64,000 nt of DNA from assembly GCF_002865645.1 (NCBI RefSeq), contig NW_020194620.1, positions 2,177,353 through 2,241,352 of the forward strand. Reading direction: 5' to 3'. The stretch comes from Hyaloscypha bicolor E (taxonomy: Eukaryota > Ascomycota > Leotiomycetes > Helotiales > Hyaloscyphaceae). Below the pieces are notes generated by a model that worked only from the letters and a program-made list of their open reading frames with translations, made no database searches and was not told the DNA's origin. Position numbers and translations under genes: made by a program. Below, one piece after another: positions 1-10,033 of this stretch. Position 1 is the stretch's first letter; each line of letters begins with the position of its first letter.

Positions 1-110
1 CTAACCTACGACCTATATAGGTAGGTAACCTTACCTATATGAGACCTGTAGGTAAGTTACCTACATAGGTATAACCTAGATTGAACCTAAATTACCTTAC
101 CTAATGCCCA
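1..110. repeat. A/T-rich stretch of short degenerate repeats at window edge
   Basis: The first ~100 bases are built from variants of AGGTAGGTAACC, ACCTA and TACCTA on both strands, so the stretch is nearly self-complementary. It looks like the edge of a repeat or decayed mobile element that continues outside the window. No coding sequence is visible in it. Confidence 0.4.
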
Positions 111-324
111 ACACTGATCATGCCTATTATTGTCGTGACATAATGGCTCATGTCTGTGTTTGAATAGAACAACCTGGCTTCAAGATAGGGTTTAGGCGAT
201 TTGAGGCTAGTACTACCCTTTCCGTTCAGGAGGGAGTTGAAGCCACGGCGATAACTCAGCACAGCTGCAAACGCGATGAGAGTTCTTGGGCTGAACATTG
301 CTTTTGGGCGCCTGGAAACCAAAC

Positions 325-1185
325 TTATCAACGCAAGGGATTCCACGATAAAAGGACAAGGCGTCTTCCAATAACACGTACTAACAGCACACCCACACGT
401 AGTCTGCTTTCCCGGATAGTAGCTGTGTCGTTTCCGGGGATACCAGTGTTACTGTCCATCAATGGTGGGTGAGCGATGATGGCAGATGTTGCTCGGTAGT
501 ATATAACTACAATATCTCGCAAAGTTGATCCTTGGGAAACTTGTTCCAAGGTAAGTTTCGAATTGCTCTGCAATAATACCCCCATGTAAGATTACATTGA
601 ATTGTCAACGAAGAAAAACTGAGCCATGCTGTTGATGGCCGAATTATCCGGAAAAGTGTCGCCAGTGTCCGTGTTGTCTACTGTAGGAATAAATTTGACA
701 GAAGCAAAAATTGTGTCCCTGCCATGTCCCAAGGCAGCCGGCGGAGTTCAATTGAATCTGTACTGAGCAGTGGTATCTCGTTGATTTCCTTAACGACTTT
801 TTGGATCTGGCGAGTTGACTTGCGCAGAAATTGCGTTGATCTTGGAACAGAAGCATTTTTCATGGTCCCGTTGGTACAGTCCGTACTTAATCCTGTGAAG
901 AAAGGTTCTGCTCCTGTAAATAAGGCCCCAGAAGAAATGGCGACACGTCTTGTTTCGGGAACATTCTCATTGCAGGTCCCCCTCCCGAATGTTACCCACG
1001 AGAAAAGATTATTATTCGCCATCTCTATGTTATCATTATTGCTAGTGCTGAGAGTGATGATGATGTTGGATACGGAGACAACGGCATAAAGTATGAGGAC
1101 TACAGGGCATTGGGAGACTTTTAGACCCTCGAGCGTACAGACGAAGCTAGCAAACTCGCTAAGGCCCTATTCCCAGGCCCCTCCC
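325..1185 (-). pseudogene. Possible decayed membrane-protein gene
   Basis: The minus strand can be read as a protein-like sequence in more than one frame. From about 1185 down to 678 one frame gives a hydrophobic segment (PVVLILYAVVSVSNIIITLS) followed by a Cys-containing, Ser/Thr-rich ectodomain-like stretch. Another frame continues at about 715-605 with an acidic, Asn-rich stretch, and a third covers 585-328, ending in a second hydrophobic segment. The parts do not join by plausible introns, so I read this as a broken gene rather than three small ones. I do not recognise the family. It could also be chance open frames in repeat-flanking DNA. Confidence 0.28.
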
Positions 1186-2220
1186 TTAAAAGTAGCCTAT
1201 GCGCCTTTGACAAGGGCCGCCACACCTTTTCAGCACTTCTCCCCCGTACTTACAAGGGAGTCGTCGCTAAGGAGGCCTATAATCGTTACCTATTCAACGT
1301 CCAAGCGCTATAGTTACTCCACCAACAGCGCTATAACCCTTGAATATCTACTTATCCCCTGCGAATGTCATATAACGCCTCTTTATATCAATTTAGGGAG
1401 CACAGTCTAGGGTTATAGGTACTTATAGTGAGCGCTTGCCCTAAATTCGTACCCTATAGAGCACCAAGGGCCAAAATGACCTGTATTCCAGGTACTTTAT
1501 GCCGTTGTCCCCGTACAGTGCATGAACCCAATAGGTAACGCAGAGTTTGATTCTCCCCCACTAGAGTGACACCAACGCCGAGGATATATTAGGGTCTGTT
1601 GGTGGTGGCGTCGTACTGATAGAATCGCTGGATACACAGCCCAGAGGCTTGAAAGTTCGACGGTTTGCAATCTAAAGCGGAGAACATGCCATCTAGTGTG
1701 GCTTGTATGAGAAAATTTGATGGGATATCTATTGTATGGAAGATTTGAAAGGCTGGCTCCGAGTTGGTGCCTTCGGGGAAATTGGCATTGTTGCATGCTG
1801 TAATTCCCAGCAAGAAGTGCACCTGGGCTTTGATTTCACCTTTTCGAGCAGGGTTGGGTTGTGGGATTTTTTGAGGGGATGGGAGGCACTGGCCTAGGAA
1901 TTGTTGGGTGGGAGGGGATGGCACGATCAGATGCGTAAGGCAATATTGTCAGCAATGTAGATATTGATGCTGATCTAGTAGGACGATAACGACAGACGAA
2001 ATATGACCCAAATCTATCTTGACGAGGACAACAAGAAACAGAGAACTCCAAACAAGTATCTATACACCCCCCGATGATTTTGCCTGCCTGGCCCACGCTA
2101 TGCAATGACCGCCCATTACAAATGAAAATCAGAGGCCATCCAGAAAGCAGTGCTGAAGATTGAGAAGTTCAAGTAAATGACTCCCACGCCTTAGACTCTG
2201 CTACCGTGATGACTGTCAAT
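1186..2220. other. No confident gene
   Basis: The plus strand at about 1160-1400 reads as a protein-like stretch with three in-frame stops, which could be a transposon remnant, but I cannot name it. The minus strand at 1589-2105 has two overlapping short open frames without a recognisable domain. No RNA gene is visible. Confidence 0.4.
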
Positions 2221-3323
2221 CTACATAGAGCACCCAATATCGTAGACAACCAGGCTCTGTCCGCTTGTAGGAGCAGGGACAGATGCAGCAGCAACCGAGA
2301 ACAGCTTGCAGACTGGGCTGCCTCCTGAGGTCATGGTTCCAAACTCGAAACTGCGAATATGTTAGTGGTGGGAAATGATAGTGGTGGGGAGATGACTTAC
2401 GACTTGCATGAAGAGTCAGCCTGGCATTTAACTTTGCAGGCAGCTGCGCTGTTGATGTTGGATGGAGTGGAGATCGGGCTCGCGTTGTTGGTTGGGCCAG
2501 TGGGAGCCGCACCACACATGTTGGCGCGCTTGTGCTGGCCTTGGGCTGGGGTGTTGCCGGTGTTTCCGGTGTTTCCAGTGTTTCCAGTGTTTCCAGTATT
2601 TCCAGTGCTTCCAGTGCTTCCTGAAGAAGAACCAGTAGCGAGTCCCTGAGGATTCGAAGTCGTAGGGACAACGGAAGGAACTGAAGAGCAGGCCTTGTCG
2701 TAGGCAACGAGGTTTGTGCTGGCCTGTTTCGGGATTGCTGATGCAGCGACAGAGTAGAGCATGCATTCATCGGCATTGTTCACCATACCGAAAATGAAGG
2801 AGAGGCAAGCAGAGTTGGCATTGCACTGTGCGAGACAAGCGGCAGCCGTGGTAATTCCAGTTGGCTGGGACATGGGGCTTTGGCTGCCACTTCCTGATGG
2901 TGCGCTTCCGCAGGTTTGTCTCTTGTGATTGCCGCCTTTGGTGTTACCGGTGTTACCGGTGTTGGCACCAGTGGGGTTCGAAGTAGTAGGAACAACTGCT
3001 GGAACGCTGGTACACGCCTTGTCGTAGGCGATGAGGTTTGTGCTCGACTGCTTGGGGACCGAGGCAGCTGCGACGGAGTACAGCATGCATTGATCAACGT
3101 TGTTGACCATTCCGAATACGAAGGACAAACAAGAATTGTTGGCCTCGCATTGTGCTTGGCAGGCTGAGGCTGTTGTGATGCCGGTTGGTTGCGAAAGAGG
3201 AGTTTGGCTACCGCTTCCTGCTGGTGCGCTACCGCATGTTGCTCGAGCTGCGAGTTGGATGGGAGATGCGGAGACGCCAGCAACGAGAGCTGAGGCGGCG
3301 AGGATGGAGGTGAATGATTGCAT
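2221..3323 (-). CDS. Secreted three-repeat Cys-rich (PAN/apple-like) protein with Lys-Arg processing sites
   Basis: Two exons: 3323-2401 and 2350-2221, with a 50-bp intron (GTAAGT...TTCGCAG); product 350 residues. Residues 1-20 form a signal peptide (MQSFTSILAASALVAGVSAS). Three homologous modules of about 75 residues follow. Each has a CGxAPxG start, a C-x3-C pair inside the module, a phenylalanine-glycine core and a C-terminal 'YD(K/I)xC' end. The intron interrupts the third module, which exon 2 completes. Modules 2 and 3 are each preceded by Lys-Arg (HKRQTCG and HKRANMCG), the signal for the Golgi Kex2 protease, so the precursor may be cut into three similar Cys-rich peptides. Gly-Asn-Thr linkers join the modules. 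The fold resembles fungal apple/PAN-like secreted proteins, but the ligand is unknown. The gene model is secure; the processing is inferred. Confidence 0.85.
2551..2622 (-). repeat. 9-bp coding minisatellite, 8 units
   Basis: Eight units of the type GTGTTTCCA (plus strand) lie in phase inside the secreted-protein gene and encode Gly-Asn-Thr or Gly-Ser-Thr tripeptides of the linker before module 3. The central three units are identical, so copy number is likely to vary between strains. Confidence 0.9.
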
Positions 3324-4846
3324 GTTGATGGAGGAGGATTGGAGGATGATTTCGAGGGTGTGTTGAGGTAACAGATGATAAGAAATAGACGCTATTGAAA
3401 ACTCTGCGAATAGGAAAAACCTAGGAGATCGAGGAATGAAAAGCTGACTATGAAAGTAAAGATGATGATGAGGGTGAAGAGAGAATATTTAGAAGAGATT
3501 TCATCTTGACTTTATAGGTTTTCTTCACCCCATTGTTTTGCTTCAGAACCCACCGAAATGTTATTTTGAGAATATCCCAAAGCTTCTGAGCATTGGTGAT
3601 ATGTTTGATGTTGACTCGCGGACGGGAAAACGCGTCGGAGATGACGTGAATGCTCAGCCCAGCAAGAGGATGACAATTTCAATCTCCAGACTACGGAGAT
3701 ATACCCGATTCTGATTGTGGGGAAGACTGCAGTGGCTTGATTGGCCATGGTTGGTCGAAAGGAGGTGAACAACCTGCGTAGGGCAGACGCTGTGGCATAA
3801 CGTCTTCCCCTGAGCCCTGAGGCGATCACGCAACACGCGTTAGGTTATGCTAGGACCAAAATAGCCTTATTATCAGACTTACGCCAATCTGGTGGTTTGA
3901 AACAAGCTCTCATCCAAAGAAGAATGCGGGGCCGCACTGCTCAGCCCCAAAAATACCCCGACAGTCATGCGTTTCGCATCACACGTGACCGGGACATCTC
4001 CGGATTGGAAATGTTTCGTTTCAATAGAAGGACAGTTTTATTAACTGTTCGTGATATGGGGCAGGGGGATACGTTGGCTTCACTCGAAGCCACGCAGTTT
4101 TGAAGAAATCATAGGTCTGAACAGCGGTTGACCCTGTTTCGAAAGCACATTCTCACCCCAGCACCAAAGAAAGCAGAACATGACATTTTTCTTCACCACA
4201 GAAATTCTTTTGCTAAGCAACTGCTGCCAGTTCTTCGTGACGATCATGGAAAAATCATAGGTTCTAAATCGGGCGAGCAGCAATTTCAGAGATTGCTCAT
4301 GCAATTGCGAACGGTGGGGCCGAGACACATGATGCGAGCTGTCAAAACCTTCTAGAAGTCCTGCGTGCATTGAATATGACGATCACTAGATATCCCCTGC
4401 AAGAATCGCAGAAGGTCTTGCTGTGAGGCAAGAATTCGTCGCCCATCCACTTCGAGGGAGAATTCTTCAGAGCACGTTTTCGTCTGATTGATGGGATGCC
4501 CGGATGAATGCCCCTCCAGCAATCTGTAAGCTCGTCAAGTCGTGAGGGGGCATGCGAAGACTGAGAAGAGGCCGTGCGGGCAGGCTGTGGGGCCACGTAA
4601 GTGAGGGTGGACTCATTGAGTTCAGTTGAGTTCAATTGCCCATAAGGAACTTTGTTGAAGTTGAGAAATCATACAGGAGTAGTTGGTTGGACGAGCACCG
4701 GGAAAACTAAACTCCATCTCCGCTGGTCCCTGACAGGGGTTCACGACCCCAGTTTCCGCCTGGCAGCGATGTGAAATTTATCCTCAACCTCACCAACAGA
4801 TCTCTCTCTCCACCGCCAACCATCGTCAACTTCCCAATTCGTGACA
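3324..4846. other. Intergenic, divergent promoters
   Basis: This lies between the start of the secreted-protein gene (-) and erg26 (+). Short open frames exist on both strands but none has domain-like composition. The part next to 4847 has pyrimidine-rich sequence (TCTCTCTCTCCACC at about 4801), usual for a filamentous-fungal leader. I see nothing else. Confidence 0.5.
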
Positions 4847-6093
4847 ATGGCACCCGTTACCGCCCCACAAAAAAAGACGCTCGGAAAAGTCCTCGTAATC
4901 GGCGGCTGCGGCTTCCTAGGCCACCACATCGTGGACCTCCTCCTCGAATCCTACAAGTGCACCATCTCGGTGCTCGACCTGCGCACGACTCGCAATCGCC
5001 GTCCCGATTCCGACAACGTGCAATACTTCGACAGCGACATTACCTCGCTCTCATCCATTCTGCCGATCTTCGAGAAGATAAAGCCAGATATCGTCATTCA
5101 CACAGCGTCTCCTGTGGCCGTTGGCGAGAGCTCCGAGAGCAAGGCGAAGCTGCGCAATGCGATGTATAAGAAGGTCAACGTGGATGGGACACAGTGTGTG
5201 ATTGAGGCGTGTCAGAAGACGGATGTCAAAGGGCTGGTGTACACCAGCTCTGCGAGCGTGATTAGTGATACGGAGACAGATTTGGTAAATGCTGATGAAA
5301 GATGGCCTGTTGTTCCGGCGAAGAACCAGAAGGAGTATTATTCTACTACTAAGGTATTCCCCCTCCCCCTCCCCTCCCCTCCCCGTCCAACCCAATTCCA
5401 ATTCCCACCTCCAGCCTCCGTGACTCTCAAGACTAACGACATTAACAGGCAATAGCAGAATCCCACGTCCTCGCCGCAAACCGCTCCCCTACCTCCCCCT
5501 CCCTCCTAACCTGCGCTATCCGCCCCGCCGCCATCTTCGGCGAAGGTGACGTGCAAGTAATCCCCGGCACCCTCTCCGCCTACACAACAAACAAAACCGG
5601 CTTCCAGCTCGGCGACAACAACAACCTCTTCGATTTTACTTACGTGCGCAACATCGCACACGCCCATTTACTCGCCGCCTACGCGCTCCGCGTAACCTCG
5701 CAGACCTCCATCGCCCCCTTGGACCACGAGAAAGTAGACGGTGAAGTGTTCATCATCACGAACGACCAGCCAGTGTATTTCTGGGATTTCGCACGCGCGG
5801 TGTGGAAAGCGGCGGGCAATCAGAAGGGCACCGAGCATGTGTGGGTTATCGGCAAAGATGTGGGACTCGTGCTGGCGACGGTTGTGGAGTGGGGGACCTG
5901 GTTGGTGGGCAGGGATACGCCGTTCAAGAGGCGGATTGTGAGGTTTAGTAGTATGACACGGTATTATGATTGCTCGAAGGCGAAGAGGAGGTTGGGGTAC
6001 CGCCCGATTGTGAGTTTGCAGGAGGGGATACAGAGGGCGGTGGCGTACTGGCTGGAGGAGCAGAAGAGCGAGGGGGAGAAGAAGGGTCAGTAA
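4847..6093 (+). CDS. erg26: Sterol-4-alpha-carboxylate 3-dehydrogenase (decarboxylating), Erg26-like
   Basis: Exons 4847-5353 and 5449-6093, 95-bp intron; 383 residues. The enzyme belongs to the extended SDR / 3-beta-hydroxysteroid dehydrogenase family. In ergosterol synthesis Erg26 oxidises the 3-hydroxyl of 4-carboxysterols with loss of CO2, working in the ER C-4 demethylation complex with Erg25 and Erg27. Seen directly: the NAD(P)-binding motif GGCGFLG at residues 19-25, the catalytic Y-x3-K (YSTTK, 165-169) ending exactly at the exon junction, and a hydrophobic C-terminal segment near VGLVLATVVEWGTWLVG that fits ER membrane association. The ATG at 4847 is in good context (GACAATGG); an in-frame GTG two codons upstream is not a start. 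The intron begins with a C-rich run (5356-5389). The length is slightly above the ~350 residues of yeast Erg26. The family call is firm; the exact substrate is inferred. Confidence 0.88.
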
Positions 6094-6893
6094 GGTTGCC
6101 CAATGGGGAGAGTATGAAAAGGGTTTACTTCTTCTTGGTGAGATATTGTGCTGTACATTATTGATATAATCCAGGTAAATGGCAGGAACATAATGAATTA
6201 ATAAGCCGCGACTCTCGGCGTTTGAAAACGGTTAGCACAACCCTTGGAGGAGTGGGAATGGCAGTTAACTGGAAGGGCCACTCTCGGGTTTCCAGTCCCA
6301 AAGTGAATCAATCACCTTCTCCACGATTTTGCTGCAAATCGTACTCAATGTTGCAGATACATTTGGTACATTGACACTCCACACTCTAAATGTGTTCCGA
6401 GATTCACTCAACGTCGCCACCAAAAGCTCACGCAGAATGAATGCTTTAAAACGAATCTCATGAGGTGCAAAGGTCAGAATCCATTCTCACTAATGCACAA
6501 CGCTGAACGCCATCCTATTTCCCCCGATCCCCCATCCAGCCGAAAATAAAGCACACTCCAGACCAGTAAACCCGGTTAGCCATCGTATATCGTCATCTTA
6601 TCTGCTCCCGACCAGAACTTCATTGAGTCCAGTCGAAGAACCCCACAAAGTTCAAATTCCCTACGCCAGCATGCCAGCATGACCGCAAATGCACTCTGGT
6701 TTTGCCCATTCAACGAAGCATGAAAAACAGAAACGCTAATCTCAAATCGAATCGCTACTTCGCATGTATCTGTATCTGAGGAAGGAAAAAGGTTGGGTGG
6801 TAAATGTGCACACTGAAGTGAAAAAGTCTTCGGTTTTATTCCCTGATTTTTGTAAGCAGTGAGGCGAATGGTTTGGTGGACAGGCGGATAGGC
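6094..6893. other. Convergent intergenic region
   Basis: This separates the 3' ends of erg26 (+) and the E2 gene (-). It contains no long open frame, repeat or RNA gene that I can recognise; it should hold both 3' UTRs. Confidence 0.5.
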
Positions 6894-8622
6894 TTACTCC
6901 ATGCTTCGCTGAACCGCTCTGCGCAACTTGCGGTTGTACATCTTCTTGTCGTCCTCTGAACCCCAAAACAGCTTGGCAGCTTCCGGATTGACAAGTGTTC
7001 TTGGGTCGTAAGGCGGTGATTCCTCCTCCAACGCCTCAATAATGGCTTCGATATGTGACTTGACATCCTCTGCTCGCTTCGCCGTATAGCAAGGCGTGCC
7101 ATCAGATGCGATGCGGTGGTGGAAGAGCTGTGTCTCGAACCGGGCTCTGGGTTGTTCCTCGGGGAATCGCGGACTGAAGAACAGCTTGATTCTGAATAGA
7201 CCGCCATCAAGGTTCGTCATCGGACGTCCGAAATAGGTGATGGCCCAAACGAATGGATTCTTGTCAACCAGTTCGATGTCGAGAGTGACGTTCTTGTCGC
7301 GCTTGTACGACTCCACGACCTGTTCATACTGTCGTTGCAGGTTTGAAGCAACACCGCTTTCCTTCTTTTTGGAAGCCAAGCCTTCTGCAGCCCATCTTTC
7401 GGTCTCCTCGTCCATGGTCTTTCGAATGAGCCTTAGACGGCGCTCGAGTTCTGTATAATTGAACTTCCCATCCATTCCATTTCCCGGGCACTCGAAAGGC
7501 ATGCGCGTGAAGTTTTGTCCATCAGTGACTTCGGTCTTGGCCTTGCTAATCGCTAAGAGGTAGGAATCGTAATACCAGAGGAAGCGGCGTTTGCAGAGAT
7601 CCTTGAATGGATCGAAGTGTACAGAAGCCTCGTCGTATTCCTCTCGGTCGACCTCACTGCTATCGAAATCTCCATCACTGTCATCAATCATCAAGGACAC
7701 CTGCGGTTGGACAGCACCCGATGGTGAGATGCCAAGGTATTCTTCAAGTCGTTGTATGACGGAGATTCTGAGGGTTTCGTGGCGGATCTAGGGACCTGAC
7801 TTAGCCACAGCCATAACAAGAGGGTGAAATTTATTTACCTTCGCAACATAGTCCTTTTGATTTTTCTTGTCGCCCTCGTCGTTTGCTGTCTCGAAACCGG
7901 GCTCGTTCTCGTAGGGATTTGAGGACATAAGACTTTGGATGGAGATCAAAATGGATTCCAGGCCTTGCGCCGAAGACCACTCCTCTCCTCGTTCACCTCG
8001 CCATGTACTATTGAATTGTTAGCTGGTGCTCATTGCCTCTTGTCAAATTGCCCTTACCCAAGAATTGATCTGAACCCCAAGTTAGTAGCGCACAGAAATT
8101 TCGCGGATGGACCAACTTACAAGCAGACTTTCCCTCCTGCGTAGATATTAGGATTGTACCGACATCTTCCTCCATTCGTGGTCGTTGCAGTCACCGCTGG
8201 TGCCTTGCCCGGGTAGTCTGGATCTTCAGCTTAGCAGATGTTCGTCGGCAACTCGAAAAAATCGTACCTTTGCCAAATCTGACAGAGAACTAGGTATAGA
8301 TTAGCATATGGCTATATTGCGCCACGTTGTTTGACAAACCTCGAAGAAACCAAACTCGTATGGGGTATCAGGAGGACCGACGATGATTGCCTTCACGTTA
8401 CGGACATCGACATCTCGGCAAGCGACTGCAAGGGCTATGCAAGATCGTATTAGTATTCCTCTTCGTCAGATAGCAGAGAGGTCGCCTGCTGGGGGTACCT
8501 ACAGAGGTCGGAGGACTTTTGGAGGTCAGACAGCTCCTATAATGTGCGTCAGCCTTGCGACCCCACTACTGCTCCTGCGCCCAACATACCCTTGTGATGC
8601 GGATTATCGAGTGGTTTGACAT
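6894..8622 (-). CDS. Tandem-UBC ubiquitin-conjugating enzyme (UBE2Z-like E2)
   Basis: Eight exons: 8622-8590, 8536-8503, 8434-8340, 8289-8268, 8217-8121, 8069-8058, 8007-7839, 7787-6894. Phases agree throughout and give 451 residues. Residues ~1-150 form a UBC fold with IIVGPPDTPYEFGFF, the pre-catalytic RCRYNPNIY and the active-site segment GGKVCLSILGTW (Cys93), then WSSAQGLESILISIQSLMSSNPYENEPGFE, which is characteristic of the UBE2Z/BIRC6-like class. Residues ~320-440 look like a second UBC fold, with FGRPMTNLDGGLFRIKLFF, SDGTPCYTAKR (Cys387 where a catalytic Cys would sit) and the closing VNPEAAKLFWGS. An acidic linker (~185-205) lies between. The sixth exon is only 12 nt (ATCAATTCTTGG) and encodes the residues just after Cys93. 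The protein should accept ubiquitin or a ubiquitin-like modifier from an E1; the modifier is not known. Confidence 0.88.
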
Positions 8623-10033
8623 GGTGATGTCGATCGCGGATCAGGCGAGCTATGCGGATATCTGTGTTTCTTGTGATGGTTCATAAGGTGATCGGGGATG
8701 GCGAGGTACAAGGAGGTTGCGGGCGTGAAGTGGGCTGCGGGAGGGTCGAAAACGAAAAGCCGTTCGTCAGAACAAGGCAGGCAGGCGCGTCTGGCTCGCT
8801 TCAACAAATTTCAGCCTCACTGGGAAACTCTATTTTTAGACTGGGACTTTTCCACTTCCGCATCATTTTTTTGAGAGGATTCTTTGGTAAGTACAAATTT
8901 CCTTTGCTGGAGAATGTTATTCTTCACAAGTTCTGTACGTAACCCATGTTTCTATTACTGGATACAAGCCTCAGAATTGATATTTCAAAGCAGACTGGAC
9001 TTCCCAGACAGGGGTCTGATCCTTCGCCTCGTGACTTGCTCCTGTAAGCCTTCAAGTTGCCGCTTATGGCAGTGCTGGTCGTTGTGTTTTCCTGAAAGGG
9101 AAGCATATCTTCCTTTCGCCTTGAACTCCGATCAAGATTAGGTGAGAGTCGCTCATCTTGCTATTTTGCAGCCGAGTCGAGGATTCCAGGAATGCCACCA
9201 GAGCCTCCCAGGGAATGCTCAACCGCGAACGTGAATACGGTCTGCGATCTACACGAGTTTCCAATATGTTTAAGCAAATCTGATGTGTTAATATTCTATT
9301 TTTCCTTGATCCAGCATCACTTTTACTGGCTGCCCTGAAGCATTGTCTTTTCGGGACGTTCATCGATTTTCCATGCCTCAGGCACCAAATTCCAAATCGC
9401 CCTGGCCCTGAATTAACCGCGAAGGAGCCCATACACCGCAGTATATCCATCTCCAACCTAGTCTCTGCTCTCTTCAGCGCGCCCACCGAGCACCCGCAGA
9501 CAGCACTCTTACCTGCTTTTGATGCGAATAATAACGACTCAGAAGCAACGTGCCAACTTCGACAGTCGCAAGCCCCCTCGCTGGCAACTCGAGATTATCC
9601 CCCACACCGACATCCACGCGACCAGCACACACGCAATCGGGCACGAATAGCCTTCTCGCTACAGTTCACAGCCTCATATTGATGCAACAGTGAGAGCAGG
9701 AGGCATTCTTAGGAATCCTATTGCTGCTCCTGGTGGATGGTTGCCGTTTCAGATCCTGCGGGCTGGTGGTTCCTCGATATTTGAGTCGCCAACTCACAAT
9801 CGCATGCGAGGCAAATTTATTGGCTCATTGCGACTCGACGACTTCGAAATACTGTACAGATTCCGCTATCAAGCCCGAATCGTCACCGTACCCGTTTGCT
9901 CTTCAACACCTCCACGCTGGCGACTCCTACTCGAAGAGAACGATCCAGGAGTGCAACCGCCCTTCGGGAACACCCTGGCACCAGAGCGATACATTGACTC
10001 GGGACCACAGGAGGGATACAGGATTGATCTTCG
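8623..10033. promoter_or_regulatory. Divergent promoter region of the E2 and RhoGAP genes
   Basis: 1.4 kb lies between two head-to-head genes. An in-frame TGA at 10025-10027 directly before the RhoGAP ATG fixes that start. Short open frames (for example 9064-9486 minus and 9690-10037 plus) have no domain-like content. A long 5' leader for the RhoGAP gene is likely. I cannot point to specific sites. Confidence 0.4.

Noticed and set aside
3512..3829. 105-residue minus-strand open frame
   Set aside because: Composition of random sequence and overlapping frames; no recognisable motif.
9064..9486. 140-residue minus-strand open frame upstream of the RhoGAP gene
   Set aside because: No domain-like content; it lies in the long divergent promoter region.
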